Shown here in pieces: positions 28,902-38,401 of a DNA stretch of 64,000 nt. The stretch comes from Campylobacter porcelli (GTDB lineage: Bacteria; Campylobacterota; Campylobacteria; Campylobacterales; Campylobacteraceae). Numbering within the stretch: position 1 is the first letter of the stretch; every line of letters begins with the position of its first letter. The stretch is from NCBI RefSeq assembly GCF_002139855.1, contig NZ_CP018789.1, positions 806,001 through 870,000 on the forward strand. The letters run 5' to 3'. The position numbers were made by a program, and so were the translations under genes. The notes under the pieces were generated by a model. That model was not told the DNA's origin. It was given only the letters and a program-made list of their open reading frames with translations, and ran no database searches.

Positions 28902-29441
28902 TTAATCCGTTAATGTATAAGTTTTTATATTTGTATTAGTATAAATACAGATCTCTCCAGCTATATTTAAACTCTGTTTTACTAGCTCTTCGCTACTAAG
29001 CGAGCCAAATTTATCCAAAGCTCTAGCGGCTGCTAAAGCGTAGTTACCACCACTTCCAATGGCTGCTATCTTGCCATCTTCTGGCTCAACTACATCGCCA
29101 GTGCCACTAAGCAAAAATATATGCTCTCTATTTAGTACTAGCATCATAGCCTCTAATTTTCTTAAGACCTTATCTTTTCTCCACTCTTTGCTAAATTCCA
29201 CAACGGCTTTTAGCAAATCCCCCTTAACCCCATCTAAAATTCGCTCAAACATATCAAAAAGATTAAAAGCATCAGCAGTAGAACCAGCAAATCCAGCTAA
29301 AATTTTGCCACCATATAGCTTTCTTATCTTTACAGCATTGCCCTTTAAAATAGTAGAACCAAAGCTAACTTGACCATCTCCACCGATGACTGCGGCATCC
29401 TTGCCTCTATAAGCTAAAATTGTAGTAGCATGAAACATCAC
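28902..29441 (-). CDS. hslV: HslV, peptidase of the HslUV protease
   Basis: A 179-aa proteasome-related threonine peptidase. The catalytic N-terminal Thr is exposed after removal of a short propeptide: the sequence starts [15 protein letters not shown], and the TT pair is the mature N-terminus. The [11 protein letters not shown] strand that follows is typical of HslV. Either of two adjacent Met codons could start it. It overlaps rplI by 4 bp and is followed at once by hslU. Confidence 0.96.
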   Translation of the reverse strand: MMFHATTILAYRGKDAAVIGGDGQVSFGSTILKGNAVKIRKLYGGKILAGFAGSTADAFNLFDMFERILDGVKGDLLKAVVEFSKEWRKDKVLRKLEAMMLVLNREHIFLLSGTGDVVEPEDGKIAAIGSGGNYALAAARALDKFGSLSSEELVKQSLNIAGEICIYTNTNIKTYTLTD

Positions 29442-29881
29442 TCACCTACTACTTCAATCTTAAATTTAGCGTGAATTTGGTGGGTTAATTTAATTGAAAT
29501 TTCATGCTCTCCAAGGGTTTTGATATTATTGCATTCTAGGGATTTTTTATCGATTTCATAGCCTTTTTGCTCTTTTAGGGCTTTAGCTATTTCATCTTTT
29601 GTGATACTGCCAAATAAAGAGCCATTAGCTCCTAATTTTGTTTTTATGGTGATTTTAACCCCAGCTAACTCATCTTTTAACTTCTCATTTTGATTTATCT
29701 CATACTCTTTTATTTGAGCCTCATTTCTCTTAGCGGCTTCCCACTGCCTTAAAACCGCATCCGTAGCAGCCTTAGCGTAACCTTTGCCTATTAAAAAATT
29801 ATTGCCATAGCCATCTTTTACCTCTTTTACCTCTCCTGCTTTTCCTAAGCCTTTTACATCTTTTATTAGTAGTACCTTCAT
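29438..29881 (-). CDS. rplI: 50S ribosomal protein L9
   Basis: 147 aa with the L9 N-terminal domain ([20 protein letters not shown], then the [13 protein letters not shown] motif), a long connecting helix, and the C-terminal rRNA-binding domain ([13 protein letters not shown]). It is the normal L9 length. It lies between ispE (43-bp gap) and hslV (4-bp overlap). Confidence 0.97.
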   Translation of the reverse strand: MKVLLIKDVKGLGKAGEVKEVKDGYGNNFLIGKGYAKAATDAVLRQWEAAKRNEAQIKEYEINQNEKLKDELAGVKITIKTKLGANGSLFGSITKDEIAKALKEQKGYEIDKKSLECNNIKTLGEHEISIKLTHQIHAKFKIEVVGE

Positions 29882-29924
29882 ATTTTTCCTTTTTGATTTG
29901 GTTTTATAATTTTACTTTTTTATA

Positions 29925-30665
29925 TTAAATTTTTAGTTTAAACTTACTACTTCCGCTCCCGCTTAAAAACTCATCACTAGCCACGCTTAAATCGCTATAT
30001 ATCTCTTGGCATGGTTTTAGTAGGTCGTTTAATCTGATATTTTCATAGCTATTTAAAATTTCTTTGCTTTTCATCTGGCAAAGTTTATTAGCTAACTCTA
30101 TATCAAATCCCTTAAATTCAGCTCTATACCTTGCAAAAACCTTTGGAGTGGAGCAAAAAATAGGGCTTGTTACAATATCCAAATTTGGGATATCATCATC
30201 AAAAGCCTCCACAATCTCGCCAATCCCGCTTACATTTGCTGCGTCAAATCTACTTACAAAAAACGCCACATCAGCACCGATATTATGGGCTATTTGTATT
30301 AATTTCTCTTTAGAAATGTTTAAATTTAACCTATCATTTACTAAGTGTAAAAAAGCCGCCGCATTGCTACTTCCACCACCTAAACCACCGCCAGATGGGA
30401 TATTTTTAATTAATTTTACTTGATTATCTTTAAAATACTCATCAAGCTTATTAGCAAAACCCAAATTTGCTATTTTATTATAAGCTTTAAAAATTATATT
30501 ATCACTAAAAGGATTATCGATAATAAGCCCATCACTAACCCTACTAACCAAATCTATCTCATCATAAAGCCCTTTATAAAGGATAAATCTAGATTTAATC
30601 TCGTGATAATTATTACGAAATCCAACAATCTTTAAAAATACATTTATCTTAGCAAAGCTTCTCAT
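29925..30665 (-). CDS. ispE: IspE, CDP-ME kinase
   Basis: A 246-aa GHMP kinase of the MEP isoprenoid pathway that phosphorylates 4-diphosphocytidyl-2-C-methylerythritol. The substrate-binding start SFAKINVFLKI, the ATP-binding PSGGGLGGGSSNAA and the C-terminal SGSGSSKF glycine-rich motif are present. It is slightly short for the family, as is usual in Campylobacterota. It overlaps csrA by 4 bp. Confidence 0.94.
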   Translation of the reverse strand: MRSFAKINVFLKIVGFRNNYHEIKSRFILYKGLYDEIDLVSRVSDGLIIDNPFSDNIIFKAYNKIANLGFANKLDEYFKDNQVKLIKNIPSGGGLGGGSSNAAAFLHLVNDRLNLNISKEKLIQIAHNIGADVAFFVSRFDAANVSGIGEIVEAFDDDIPNLDIVTSPIFCSTPKVFARYRAEFKGFDIELANKLCQMKSKEILNSYENIRLNDLLKPCQEIYSDLSVASDEFLSGSGSSKFKLKI

Positions 30666-30889
30666 TTAAATATCTTTTTAGCTAAAAGATCAAGTAAATT
30701 TTGTTTAGGTGTGCTAGCTACTGCGTTATTATCAGCGACCTCTTTTACTAGCTCTTTTCGTAAAATTAAAATATCTTTTGGAGCTTCAATTGCTATTTTT
30801 ACCGTGTTATTAGTGGTGCTAAGAATTTTGATTTCTATATCATCTCCAATCTGTATTGACTCTGTGGCTTTTCTTGTTAATATAAGCAT
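30662..30889 (-). CDS. csrA: CsrA translational regulator
   Basis: A 75-aa RNA-binding protein starting MLILTRKATESIQIGDDIEI, with the conserved IAIEAPKDILILRKEL strand-helix junction. In Campylobacter CsrA binds the flaA leader and is titrated by FliW; the start of fliW lies at the left edge of this window. It overlaps truB by 13 bp and ispE by 4 bp. Confidence 0.96.
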   Translation of the reverse strand: MLILTRKATESIQIGDDIEIKILSTTNNTVKIAIEAPKDILILRKELVKEVADNNAVASTPKQNLLDLLAKKIFK

Positions 30890-31704
30890 TTTTCCATCCT
30901 GTTTATTGCGTATTTTACCTCTTGATTTTCTATCTTAATTATGCTAAAAGCATTATCATACTCTATAACATACTCCCCATCACTGCTAATATCAAAATCA
31001 CACGCTCTAAGCTTTTTACCCAAAATTATATCCATGATATCGCCTTTATAGCTATTTTTGGTTAAATTTAGATATTTTAAAGGGTCAAGCGGTGCTTCAT
31101 TTTGAAATTTAAACTCACCTTCGCTGATTCTCTCAAGTGCGCTTAAAGTGCCTGTTTGAGATAAATTTTGTGATAAAATTTGAGCATAAGAGCGTATATA
31201 TGACCCAGCTGAAACCTTAATCTCAAAGGTTAAAAATGGGTGAGAGTAGTTAATAAATTTCACATCAAATACCTCCATTTGGCACTCTTTTAGCTCAAAT
31301 TCACTCCCCATTCTTGCTAATTCATAGGCTCTTTTGCCATTAATTTTTTTAGCGCTAAATTTCGGTGGAGTGTAGGTGATTTTGCCTTGTAATTTGCCTA
31401 ATTCATCTTTGATTTTTCTCTCATCAAGTGATGGGATATTTTGAATTTGAGTGATATTTTGACTATCATAGCTAGGTGAGCTAGCCCCAAGCCAAAGTGT
31501 CGCTCGATATAGTTTAGGCTCGATTTTTAGATAGTTAAATAGCTTTGTATATGACCCAAACGCTACAATCAAGCACCCACTAGCAAATGGGTCTAAAATC
31601 CCAGAAAATCCAGCTTTTTTAACCCCATATTTACGCTTAAGTCTGCCTAAAAAGTGATTTGATACCACTCCTTTTGGTTTATATGCGACAAATAGCCTAT
31701 TCAT
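30877..31704 (-). CDS. truB: TruB, tRNA pseudouridine-55 synthase
   Basis: 275 aa. The catalytic motif is GFSGILDPFASGCL, with the nucleophilic Asp in LDP (the family usually has GHTGTLDP); the KINGKRAYELAR and SAGSYIRSYAQ motifs confirm TruB. It makes pseudouridine in the T-loop of tRNAs. It overlaps uvrD by 4 bp and csrA by 13 bp. Confidence 0.94.
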   Translation of the reverse strand: MNRLFVAYKPKGVVSNHFLGRLKRKYGVKKAGFSGILDPFASGCLIVAFGSYTKLFNYLKIEPKLYRATLWLGASSPSYDSQNITQIQNIPSLDERKIKDELGKLQGKITYTPPKFSAKKINGKRAYELARMGSEFELKECQMEVFDVKFINYSHPFLTFEIKVSAGSYIRSYAQILSQNLSQTGTLSALERISEGEFKFQNEAPLDPLKYLNLTKNSYKGDIMDIILGKKLRACDFDISSDGEYVIEYDNAFSIIKIENQEVKYAINRMEKCLY

Positions 31705-33749
31705 ATAACCTTCTTGACAAAAGATGACATAATATCTTTAATATTTCCACCAAAATTTATTTTTAGTTTAAATTCATTTTTGATTTTACTTACTTCTATA
31801 ACACGCCCGATACCAAAAATCTTATGCTGGATTAGATCCCCTTTTTTAAACTCATTTTGGCTCTCTATCTTTAAAGAGCCTTCGCAAAGCCCAGCTTCGC
31901 TTAAGAATCTTGATCTATTTAGTCTTGTCCTTTGACCTTTGTAAAATCTCGAATTTGAGTATGATAGATTTAATCCCTTTTTGGCTCTAGTGATGGCTAC
32001 ATATGCTAGGCGTCTTTCCTCTTCTATATCGCTACCATCGCCAAGAAGTGGGAAAAATCCCTCTTCAAGCCCGATTACAAAAAGATGCTCAAACTCAAGC
32101 CCCTTACTAGCATGAACGCTCATAATAGATATAGCATCATCGCTAATCCTATCTTGCTCGCTCTCAAGTGCTAGCTCATTTAAAAACTCCTCTAAATCAA
32201 AATTTGGAGTATTTAATATATGATCTTTTAATAAAGCGTAGAATTCATCGATATTTATCACTCTCTCAGCCCCATCTGGCAAACTCTCATAATATGCCTT
32301 AATGCCAAATGTAGAGTCAAATTTGCTTATCAAATCATATGGGGCTAGGGTAGAGAGATCTTTAATATTATTAGCTAGCTCAATAAGCGTTTGACTTAAT
32401 TTCTTGCTTAATACATTCTCACTAGCCATATATATCGCATTATATAAAGATGTTTTATTATCAAAGGCAAATTTTTCTAATTTTGCTAAGCTAACCTTGC
32501 CTAAACCACGCTTTGGTCTATTGATAATGCGAGTAAGAGAAAAATCATCATTTGGGTTTAAAATCAATCTTAAATAGCTTATAATATCTTTAATCTCAGC
32601 TCTTTCATAGAATTTTACTCCGCCTACCATCTTATATGGAATTCTTGCTTTATTTAGTCCATCTTCTAAGCTTCTTGATAGAGCATTTACTCTATATAAA
32701 ATAGCAATTTGACTAGCTGATACACCGCTTGATAGTAGGTTATTGATCTTTATAGCGATATTTTTAGCCTCAGCATTCTCATCGATATGATCTAGTATCT
32801 CTATAGGATTTTCATCTGGTAATTGACTAATCAAGCTTTTACCTAGTCTAGATCTATTATGATCTATAAGCTCATTAGCTGCTTTTAATATAGAAGGGGT
32901 AGAGCGGTAGTTTCTCTCTAATTTTATAAGCTTAACATCATTAAACTGATCTTTGAAATTTAAGATATTTTCTATTCTTGCACCTCTCCAGCCATATATA
33001 CTCTGGTCATCATCGCCTACAACGACCAAATTTTGGTGATTATGGCATAATTTGCGAAGTAGCTTATACTGAAGGTCATTAGTATCTTGATACTCATCTA
33101 CCATTATATATTTATATCTATCTGAAATTTCGCTACTTAAAGCAGGATTATTATCCAAAATATTATATGTCAAGCATAAAAGATCATCAAAATCAACTAA
33201 ATTATTACCCTTTAAATACTCTTCATATAATTTATAGGCTTTAGCAATTTTTTCATAATTTGTCTTTGAGTATTGAGTATCTAGCTTTGAGCTATCCATT
33301 ACAGATTCTACGCTTAAAAGCATATTTTTATATTTTGAGATCTCATTTGATATTATAGCAGCTGGGACTTGGCTCTCTATATCTTTTATAATCTTTTTCT
33401 TATCATCAGTATCAATTATGATAAAATTATTACTTCTACCTAGCTCATTTATATGAAATTTCAAAAATAGCAAACCAAATTTATGAAATGTGCAAAGCAA
33501 AGGATTAGCATTATATCCCCCAAGCATAGCCATAGCTCGTTGCTTCATTGTAGTAGCAGCTTTATTGGTAAAAGTCAGCGTAAGCGTATTTAAAGGATCG
33601 ATCCCAACTTCGCTTATTAAGTATGCTAGTCGTGAAGTGATAGTCTTTGTCTTGCCGCTACCAGCCCCAGCTAGAATAAGCATTGGTCCATCTATATGCG
33701 TGGCGGCGATTTTTTGATTTTCGTTAAGCGAATTTAATACATTATCCAT
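31701..33749 (-). CDS. uvrD: UvrD/Rep-family DNA helicase
   Basis: A 682-aa superfamily 1A 3'-5' helicase. Motifs in order: Q-motif LNENQKIAAT, motif I GAGSGKT, Ia TFTNKAA, II VDEYQDTN, III VVGDDDQSIYGWRGA, IV LERNYRST, V SVHASKGLEF and VI VAITRAKK. It acts in repair and replication restart. It could be named UvrD, Rep or PcrA; Campylobacter has few members and the name is a convention. It is the first gene of the long minus-strand operon; a minus-strand TATAAT is at 33785-33780. Confidence 0.93.
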   Translation of the reverse strand: MDNVLNSLNENQKIAATHIDGPMLILAGAGSGKTKTITSRLAYLISEVGIDPLNTLTLTFTNKAATTMKQRAMAMLGGYNANPLLCTFHKFGLLFLKFHINELGRSNNFIIIDTDDKKKIIKDIESQVPAAIISNEISKYKNMLLSVESVMDSSKLDTQYSKTNYEKIAKAYKLYEEYLKGNNLVDFDDLLCLTYNILDNNPALSSEISDRYKYIMVDEYQDTNDLQYKLLRKLCHNHQNLVVVGDDDQSIYGWRGARIENILNFKDQFNDVKLIKLERNYRSTPSILKAANELIDHNRSRLGKSLISQLPDENPIEILDHIDENAEAKNIAIKINNLLSSGVSASQIAILYRVNALSRSLEDGLNKARIPYKMVGGVKFYERAEIKDIISYLRLILNPNDDFSLTRIINRPKRGLGKVSLAKLEKFAFDNKTSLYNAIYMASENVLSKKLSQTLIELANNIKDLSTLAPYDLISKFDSTFGIKAYYESLPDGAERVINIDEFYALLKDHILNTPNFDLEEFLNELALESEQDRISDDAISIMSVHASKGLEFEHLFVIGLEEGFFPLLGDGSDIEEERRLAYVAITRAKKGLNLSYSNSRFYKGQRTRLNRSRFLSEAGLCEGSLKIESQNEFKKGDLIQHKIFGIGRVIEVSKIKNEFKLKINFGGNIKDIMSSFVKKVI

Positions 33750-33779
33750 AAACTACTCTTTTTTATTATTAAAGCTAAG

Positions 33780-33785
33780 ATTATA
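33780..33785 (-). promoter_or_regulatory. -10 box of the uvrD-ribBA operon
   Basis: TATAAT on the minus strand in the context TTTGGTATAATC, about 30 bases before the uvrD ATG. The divergent lysR-type gene shares this 186-bp intergenic region. Confidence 0.55.
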
Positions 33786-33935
33786 CCAAATTTAAACTTA
33801 ATAATAATATGTGTTACAAAAAGTTACATATTTTATTAATAATTGTCAATATAATTAAAATTTACATTATATTAAATTTTAATTTAAGCTATAAACTATA
33901 AAATCAAAAAATTATAAAATCCAAAAGGTTTTTTG

Positions 33936-34802
33936 ATGATCGATTTTAATAAAATATACACTTTTATGACAATTGTCAAAGAAAGGAGTTTCTCAAAGGC
34001 TTCTACGACCTTAGGGCTATCGCAGCCAGCTGTTACCTTACAGATTAAAAAGCTAGAAGAGGCACTACAAACCACACTTTTAGTAAGGCGTAAAAATGGT
34101 ATAGTGCTGACAAAAGAGGGCGATAGATTTTATAAATTATGTATGAAATTTGAAGGGGCTATGTTTAGGTTTAAAGAAGAAGCCCATAGGATAAAAGATG
34201 AGAAATTTAAAATCTCAGTTGCTACTAATTTGCTTATAGCACATGCGATTTTGCCATTTATGCTAGATAAAATTTGCGATGTGATAAATAGCGATTTAGA
34301 TGTTAAAATAGCTGATACAAATAATGATTTAGTCTCAAGTCTAATAGATAAAAGATGCGATATTATCATGACTCAAGAGAGATTATATAATGAGCAATTG
34401 ATATTTAAAAAGCTGTTTGAGTATGATATAATCTTAGTCTCAAATATGGTAGCAAATCAAAAAATCACCCCAGCAAAACTTGGCGAGTTTAACTTCATTA
34501 CAGATAGGACAAAATCCTTTTTAAAGGGGTATTTTGAGCAGTTTGGGGTAAATTATGAAGAGCTTCGCACCATTTATAGGTTAGATGGTGCTGTAGCTAC
34601 TAAGTATGCAATGCTAAATAATAAGGCTAAAGAGTATGTGGCATTTTTGCCTAGATTTTTAATAAGACAAGCTATTGCTGATGGACTACTATTTCCTATC
34701 GATATAGAAGGAGTAAAGATCATTCGCCCAGTATTTATAGCTGGGTTTAGGGAGAATGAGCATATACTAGATAAGGTTAGTAAAATATCTATTGACCTTT
34801 GA
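33936..34802 (+). CDS. LysR-family transcriptional regulator
   Basis: 288 aa with ATG at 33936 (AAAAGG SD seven bases upstream; the TTG at 33933 is less likely). The N-terminal helix-turn-helix is typical: FNKIYTFMTIVKERSFSKAS, then LGLSQPAVTLQIKKLEE. The effector-binding domain occupies residues about 90-288. It resembles the single LysR regulator of C. jejuni (Cj1000) in size and start. It diverges from uvrD and converges on the SspB-like gene, with a 14-bp 3' overlap. The regulated genes are unknown. Confidence 0.87.
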   Translation: MIDFNKIYTFMTIVKERSFSKASTTLGLSQPAVTLQIKKLEEALQTTLLVRRKNGIVLTKEGDRFYKLCMKFEGAMFRFKEEAHRIKDEKFKISVATNLLIAHAILPFMLDKICDVINSDLDVKIADTNNDLVSSLIDKRCDIIMTQERLYNEQLIFKKLFEYDIILVSNMVANQKITPAKLGEFNFITDRTKSFLKGYFEQFGVNYEELRTIYRLDGAVATKYAMLNNKAKEYVAFLPRFLIRQAIADGLLFPIDIEGVKIIRPVFIAGFRENEHILDKVSKISIDL

Positions 34803-35235
34803 AAATATCCCTATTTTTGGGGTTATTTAAAAATATCTGTTTTGAGTGTTCTTGTTTTGTTTTAATGCTATTTGGTGTATAGGTAGCGAAATTTATTAAT
34901 AGCGGATTTTCATCTATACTAATTCTGATAATAGCACCAATTGGGACACTCACTACACTAGCAAAGTCATCTTCGCCAAATCCAGCTTCAAAGCTTATCT
35001 CATCACTACTGATTTTAACACTACTTAGCGTATATCCAGCTAAACTAAATAAAATAACAGATGGATTAAAGCTTGATTTGATACTATCTGGCAAATCCGG
35101 ATTAAAGCTTACAAATTTAGTATTTACTAAAATATCAAATGTAGAGCCTTTATCTATCAAAAAATTTAGCAAATCATAGATATTTTTACGCATCATAGAG
35201 CCAAATTTATCATCTTTTAAAATCTCTTCAATCAT
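34789..35235 (-). CDS. SspB-like protein, candidate ClpXP adaptor
   Basis: 148 aa, soluble. After a helical start (RKNIYDLLNFLIDKG) comes a beta-rich core that follows the SspB pattern: a VNTKFVSFNPDLPDSI segment, a hydrophobic ILFSLAGYTLSSVKISSDEI strand-turn, SFEAGFG, and then VVSVPIGAIIRISIDE, which parallels the VSVPLAAVLAIYAREN stretch of E. coli SspB. SspB delivers ssrA-tagged and other substrates to ClpXP. The C-terminus is Lys/Asn-rich rather than ending in a recognisable ClpX-binding tail. The assignment rests on by-eye pattern similarity. The gene is coupled to pepF by 4 bp. Confidence 0.6.
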   Translation of the reverse strand: MIEEILKDDKFGSMMRKNIYDLLNFLIDKGSTFDILVNTKFVSFNPDLPDSIKSSFNPSVILFSLAGYTLSSVKISSDEISFEAGFGEDDFASVVSVPIGAIIRISIDENPLLINFATYTPNSIKTKQEHSKQIFLNNPKNRDIFKGQ

Positions 35236-36950
35236 AGACTACTCTCCTTTATAAACTCATCAACCAAATTTTCCACTTGAGAAATTCCAATATTCCAAAA
35301 TTTCTCATCATCAATATCAAAGCCAAACATTCCTACAAGCTCTTTTGGGCTTTTGCTTCCACCTAGGCTTAAGAATTTAGTATAAATCTCTACAAAATTA
35401 TCACACTCTTTGCTTTTATATAGTCCAAAAAGCGCTAACACTAAAAGCTGAGCATATGAATAGGCATAGCAGTAAAATGGGGAGTGTATAAAGTGCGGAA
35501 TATAGCTCCACCAAATTTTATAATAATCATTTAAAATAAGAGAATTTCCAAACATCTTTTTACTCTCTTGTAGCCAAATTCTATTTAATTCATCGCTACT
35601 TATCTCGCCTTCGTATGAATGCACTAGGCGTTCAAAAGTAGTGAAATTTATCTGCCTATACAAAGTAGCAAATATATCTTCTATTTTACCAGCTAATAAA
35701 GCAACTTTTTGCTCTTTTGGAAGTCTATTTTTGACATATTCAAAAACCAGCATTTCGCAAAATACAGAGGCTGTTTCAGCTGTGGTTAGCGGTGTGTGCG
35801 AATTTAAATATCCCACGCTATAGCTAAGGTATTGATGGATACTATGGCCTAGCTCGTGAGCTAATGTGAAAAGATCTCGCCTTCTACCGGTAAAATTTAG
35901 CAGTACAAATGGATGGACATCGCTACTAGCAGAGTGTGAGAAGGCTCCGGCTTGTTTATTCTCATCTGGATATACATCGCACCAATTCTCATCAAAAGCC
36001 CTTTTAGCCAAATTACCAAATAGCGGACTAAACTGGCTAAATGCCTCAATTACTATTGATTTTGCCTCCTCATAATCCATCTTTTCATCGCCACCTAAAG
36101 GGGCATATCTATCATAATCATATAGCTCATCAAAGCCTAAAATTTCACGCTTTTTATCATAAAATTTAGATACCAAACCAAAGCTATTTTCACTAGCATT
36201 AATCAAAGCATCTACGCTTGATTTTTCTATTTGATTGCTTAGGTGCCTACTTGACTCCCCATACTCATATCCACGCAGTTCGCAGCTATTTTTTAGATCT
36301 GTTTTAATCATATTATAGATATAAGTGAGCAGATGTTGCATTGGCTCTAGCCCTTTACTTAGGGATTTGGCAGCCTCTTTTCTTATATTTCTATCACTAC
36401 TACTAAGCTTAGATAAAATCTCTTCTTCTTTTAAAAGCTCTCCTTCAAACTCAAATCTAGCCCTAGCCATACTCTCATCAAATAGCCTACTAAACGCACT
36501 TGCTCCAGTATTTGCCGTCCTTAATAGAATTCTCTCTTCTAAAAAGCTTAGTTGGTGAGATCTACTCTTAGCCAAATTCTCTAAGTAGTAGCCAAATTTA
36601 GGCGTGTTTATTATAAAATTTTTTTGAGTTTTTGTATCAAGCTCATTAAATTCAATCTCGAAAAATAGCACACTCTCTTCTATCTTGGTGCAAATCTCCT
36701 CATATTTGGCTAAAAATGCCCCCTTGCTTGTATCTTTAGCAAAATTTAAATAAGCATAGCTCATAACCTTGCCAATACCAGCTAAAATTTCCTCATAACC
36801 TTCCATAGCATTTTTAAATTCATCACTATTTAGATTACTCAAATTTTTACTAAATTTGCCATTAAATTCATTAGCATTTTTTCGTAAATTTAGACAAAAT
36901 TTATCCAACTCATCAATACTATTAAAAAATTTAGATAGATCCCATATCAT
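35232..36950 (-). CDS. pepF: Oligoendopeptidase F (M3 metallopeptidase)
   Basis: A 572-aa M3B peptidase with the zinc-binding HELGHSIH motif and the downstream third-ligand region TAETASVFCEML. No signal peptide, so cytoplasmic, degrading short peptides left by ATP-dependent proteases. It is preceded by sstT (2-bp gap) and followed by the SspB-like gene with a 4-bp overlap, so peptide breakdown and a candidate ClpXP adaptor are co-expressed. Confidence 0.93.
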   Translation of the reverse strand: MIWDLSKFFNSIDELDKFCLNLRKNANEFNGKFSKNLSNLNSDEFKNAMEGYEEILAGIGKVMSYAYLNFAKDTSKGAFLAKYEEICTKIEESVLFFEIEFNELDTKTQKNFIINTPKFGYYLENLAKSRSHQLSFLEERILLRTANTGASAFSRLFDESMARARFEFEGELLKEEEILSKLSSSDRNIRKEAAKSLSKGLEPMQHLLTYIYNMIKTDLKNSCELRGYEYGESSRHLSNQIEKSSVDALINASENSFGLVSKFYDKKREILGFDELYDYDRYAPLGGDEKMDYEEAKSIVIEAFSQFSPLFGNLAKRAFDENWCDVYPDENKQAGAFSHSASSDVHPFVLLNFTGRRRDLFTLAHELGHSIHQYLSYSVGYLNSHTPLTTAETASVFCEMLVFEYVKNRLPKEQKVALLAGKIEDIFATLYRQINFTTFERLVHSYEGEISSDELNRIWLQESKKMFGNSLILNDYYKIWWSYIPHFIHSPFYCYAYSYAQLLVLALFGLYKSKECDNFVEIYTKFLSLGGSKSPKELVGMFGFDIDDEKFWNIGISQVENLVDEFIKESSL

Positions 36951-36952
36951 AA

Positions 36953-38182
36953 TTATTCCTTTATATTATTTGAAATTATAGCGGTAAATAAAACATCTGT
37001 AGAGCTATTTAGAGCTGTCTCTACTGAGTCTTGAATAACGCTAATTATAAATCCGATAGCCACCACTTGCATAGCTATATCATTGCTAATTCCAAATAGC
37101 GAACAAGCAAGCGGTATAAGCATCAAAGAGCCTCCAGCTACCCCGCTAGCTCCACACGCACCAATTGCTGCTATTATACTAAGTAGTAAAGCATCCCAAA
37201 ATCCAACTTCAATCCCCAAGGTATAAACCGCACTCAAAGATAGAACCGCTATAGTTACAGCAGCCCCAGCCATATTTATAGTAGCACCTAATGGAATAGA
37301 GATTGAGTAGAGATTTTCATTTAAATTTAATTTTTTGCATAAATTCATATTTACAGGTATGTTTGCAGCACTACTTCTGGTGAAAAATGCCATAACCGCA
37401 CTCTCTTTTAGGCATATCATTATAAGCGGATATGGATTTTTCTTTGTTACTATAAATACTATAATTGCATTAATCACAAATGCCACAAATAGCATAGTCC
37501 CCACAAGAACAAGCAGTAGCTTTAAATACCCGCCAAGTGCAGCAAATCCAGTTTGAGCTACACTAATACTAACAAGACCAAATATACCAAATGGAGCTAG
37601 GCGAATTATAAATTTAACTATCTTTGTAATTGCGCCGCTCATATCTTTAAATACCTTTTTTGTCTCATTACTACACTGCCTAAGAGCTATACCAACCCCG
37701 ATAGCCCACGCTAAGATGCCGATATAATTACCATTTGCGATTGCGTTTAAGGGGTTATCTACTATCTTATATGCTAGATCTTTTAGCACCACTGATATAT
37801 CGCTTGGTGCAGCACTCATAGCTACAGATGTATTTTGTAATACAAGTGTAGTAGGAGAGATAAAGCTAATACAAACAGCAGCTAAAGAGGCTAAAAATGT
37901 GCCAATTATATAGAGTATAACTATATTTTTCATTCCATGCGTATGACCAAATTCTTTAAGCACTATAGAAGCACTCACAAGCACAAAGACCAAAATAGGA
38001 GCCACAGCCTTTAGAGCGCCCACAAAAATAGAGCCTAAAATCGCAGCAAAATTGGCTAAATTTATCGCAATATCATTACCACCATAAGCTACAAACCCCA
38101 AAATCCCACCAAGGATAATACCAACTAAAATTTGGACTATTAAATTGCCATCATTATATCGCTGTGCAATATGTCTAATCAT
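36953..38182 (-). CDS. sstT: SstT, serine/threonine:sodium symporter
   Basis: A 409-aa dicarboxylate/amino acid:cation symporter-fold protein with about nine membrane segments. The [19 protein letters not shown] motif, then [15 protein letters not shown] and [13 protein letters not shown], are the substrate- and sodium-binding hairpin regions typical of SstT. It brings serine, a major Campylobacter carbon source, into the cell. It is the first gene of sstT-pepF-SspB-like. A minus-strand TATAAT at 38212-38207 and an AAAGGAT SD precede it. Confidence 0.92.
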   Translation of the reverse strand: MIRHIAQRYNDGNLIVQILVGIILGGILGFVAYGGNDIAINLANFAAILGSIFVGALKAVAPILVFVLVSASIVLKEFGHTHGMKNIVILYIIGTFLASLAAVCISFISPTTLVLQNTSVAMSAAPSDISVVLKDLAYKIVDNPLNAIANGNYIGILAWAIGVGIALRQCSNETKKVFKDMSGAITKIVKFIIRLAPFGIFGLVSISVAQTGFAALGGYLKLLLVLVGTMLFVAFVINAIIVFIVTKKNPYPLIMICLKESAVMAFFTRSSAANIPVNMNLCKKLNLNENLYSISIPLGATINMAGAAVTIAVLSLSAVYTLGIEVGFWDALLLSIIAAIGACGASGVAGGSLMLIPLACSLFGISNDIAMQVVAIGFIISVIQDSVETALNSSTDVLFTAIISNNIKE

Positions 38183-38206
38183 AAAAATCCTTTAATAAAA
38201 TCAATT

Positions 38207-38212
38207 ATTATA
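38207..38212 (-). promoter_or_regulatory. -10 box of sstT operon
   Basis: TATAAT on the minus strand (context AAATATAATAATT), about 25 bases before the sstT ATG, in the divergent sstT-metK intergenic region. Confidence 0.5.
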
Positions 38213-38363
38213 TTTTAAATTTAATTAAATTTGGCTAAGAGTAGGGGGTTATAAAATTTTTATCTAAATTACTATATAACTATTAATAAGATTTAGTAAT
38301 ATTTATAGCGAGATAATATCAAATTCAAGTTACAAATTTAATATATATTTTACAAAATTATGC

Positions 38364-38398
38364 TAAAATCCACGCCAAAAATTGTCAAAATAAGGAAA
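38364..38398 (+). promoter_or_regulatory. metK promoter -10 and SD
   Basis: TAAAAT at 38364-38369 with an upstream TATGC, and a TAAGGAAA SD ending a few bases before the ATG at 38402. The SD fixes the start at 38402 rather than an in-frame ATG at 38360, which lies upstream of the -10 box. Confidence 0.6.
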
Positions 38399-38401
38399 AA
38401 T

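Noticed and set aside
38236-38250. Short G runs (up to G5) as phase-variable tracts
   Set aside because: Campylobacter phase-variable G tracts are normally 8 or longer; none of that size was seen in the window.
38360-38401. Upstream in-frame ATG extending metK by 14 residues
   Set aside because: It lies before the -10 box and lacks an SD; the conserved N-terminus starts at 38402.
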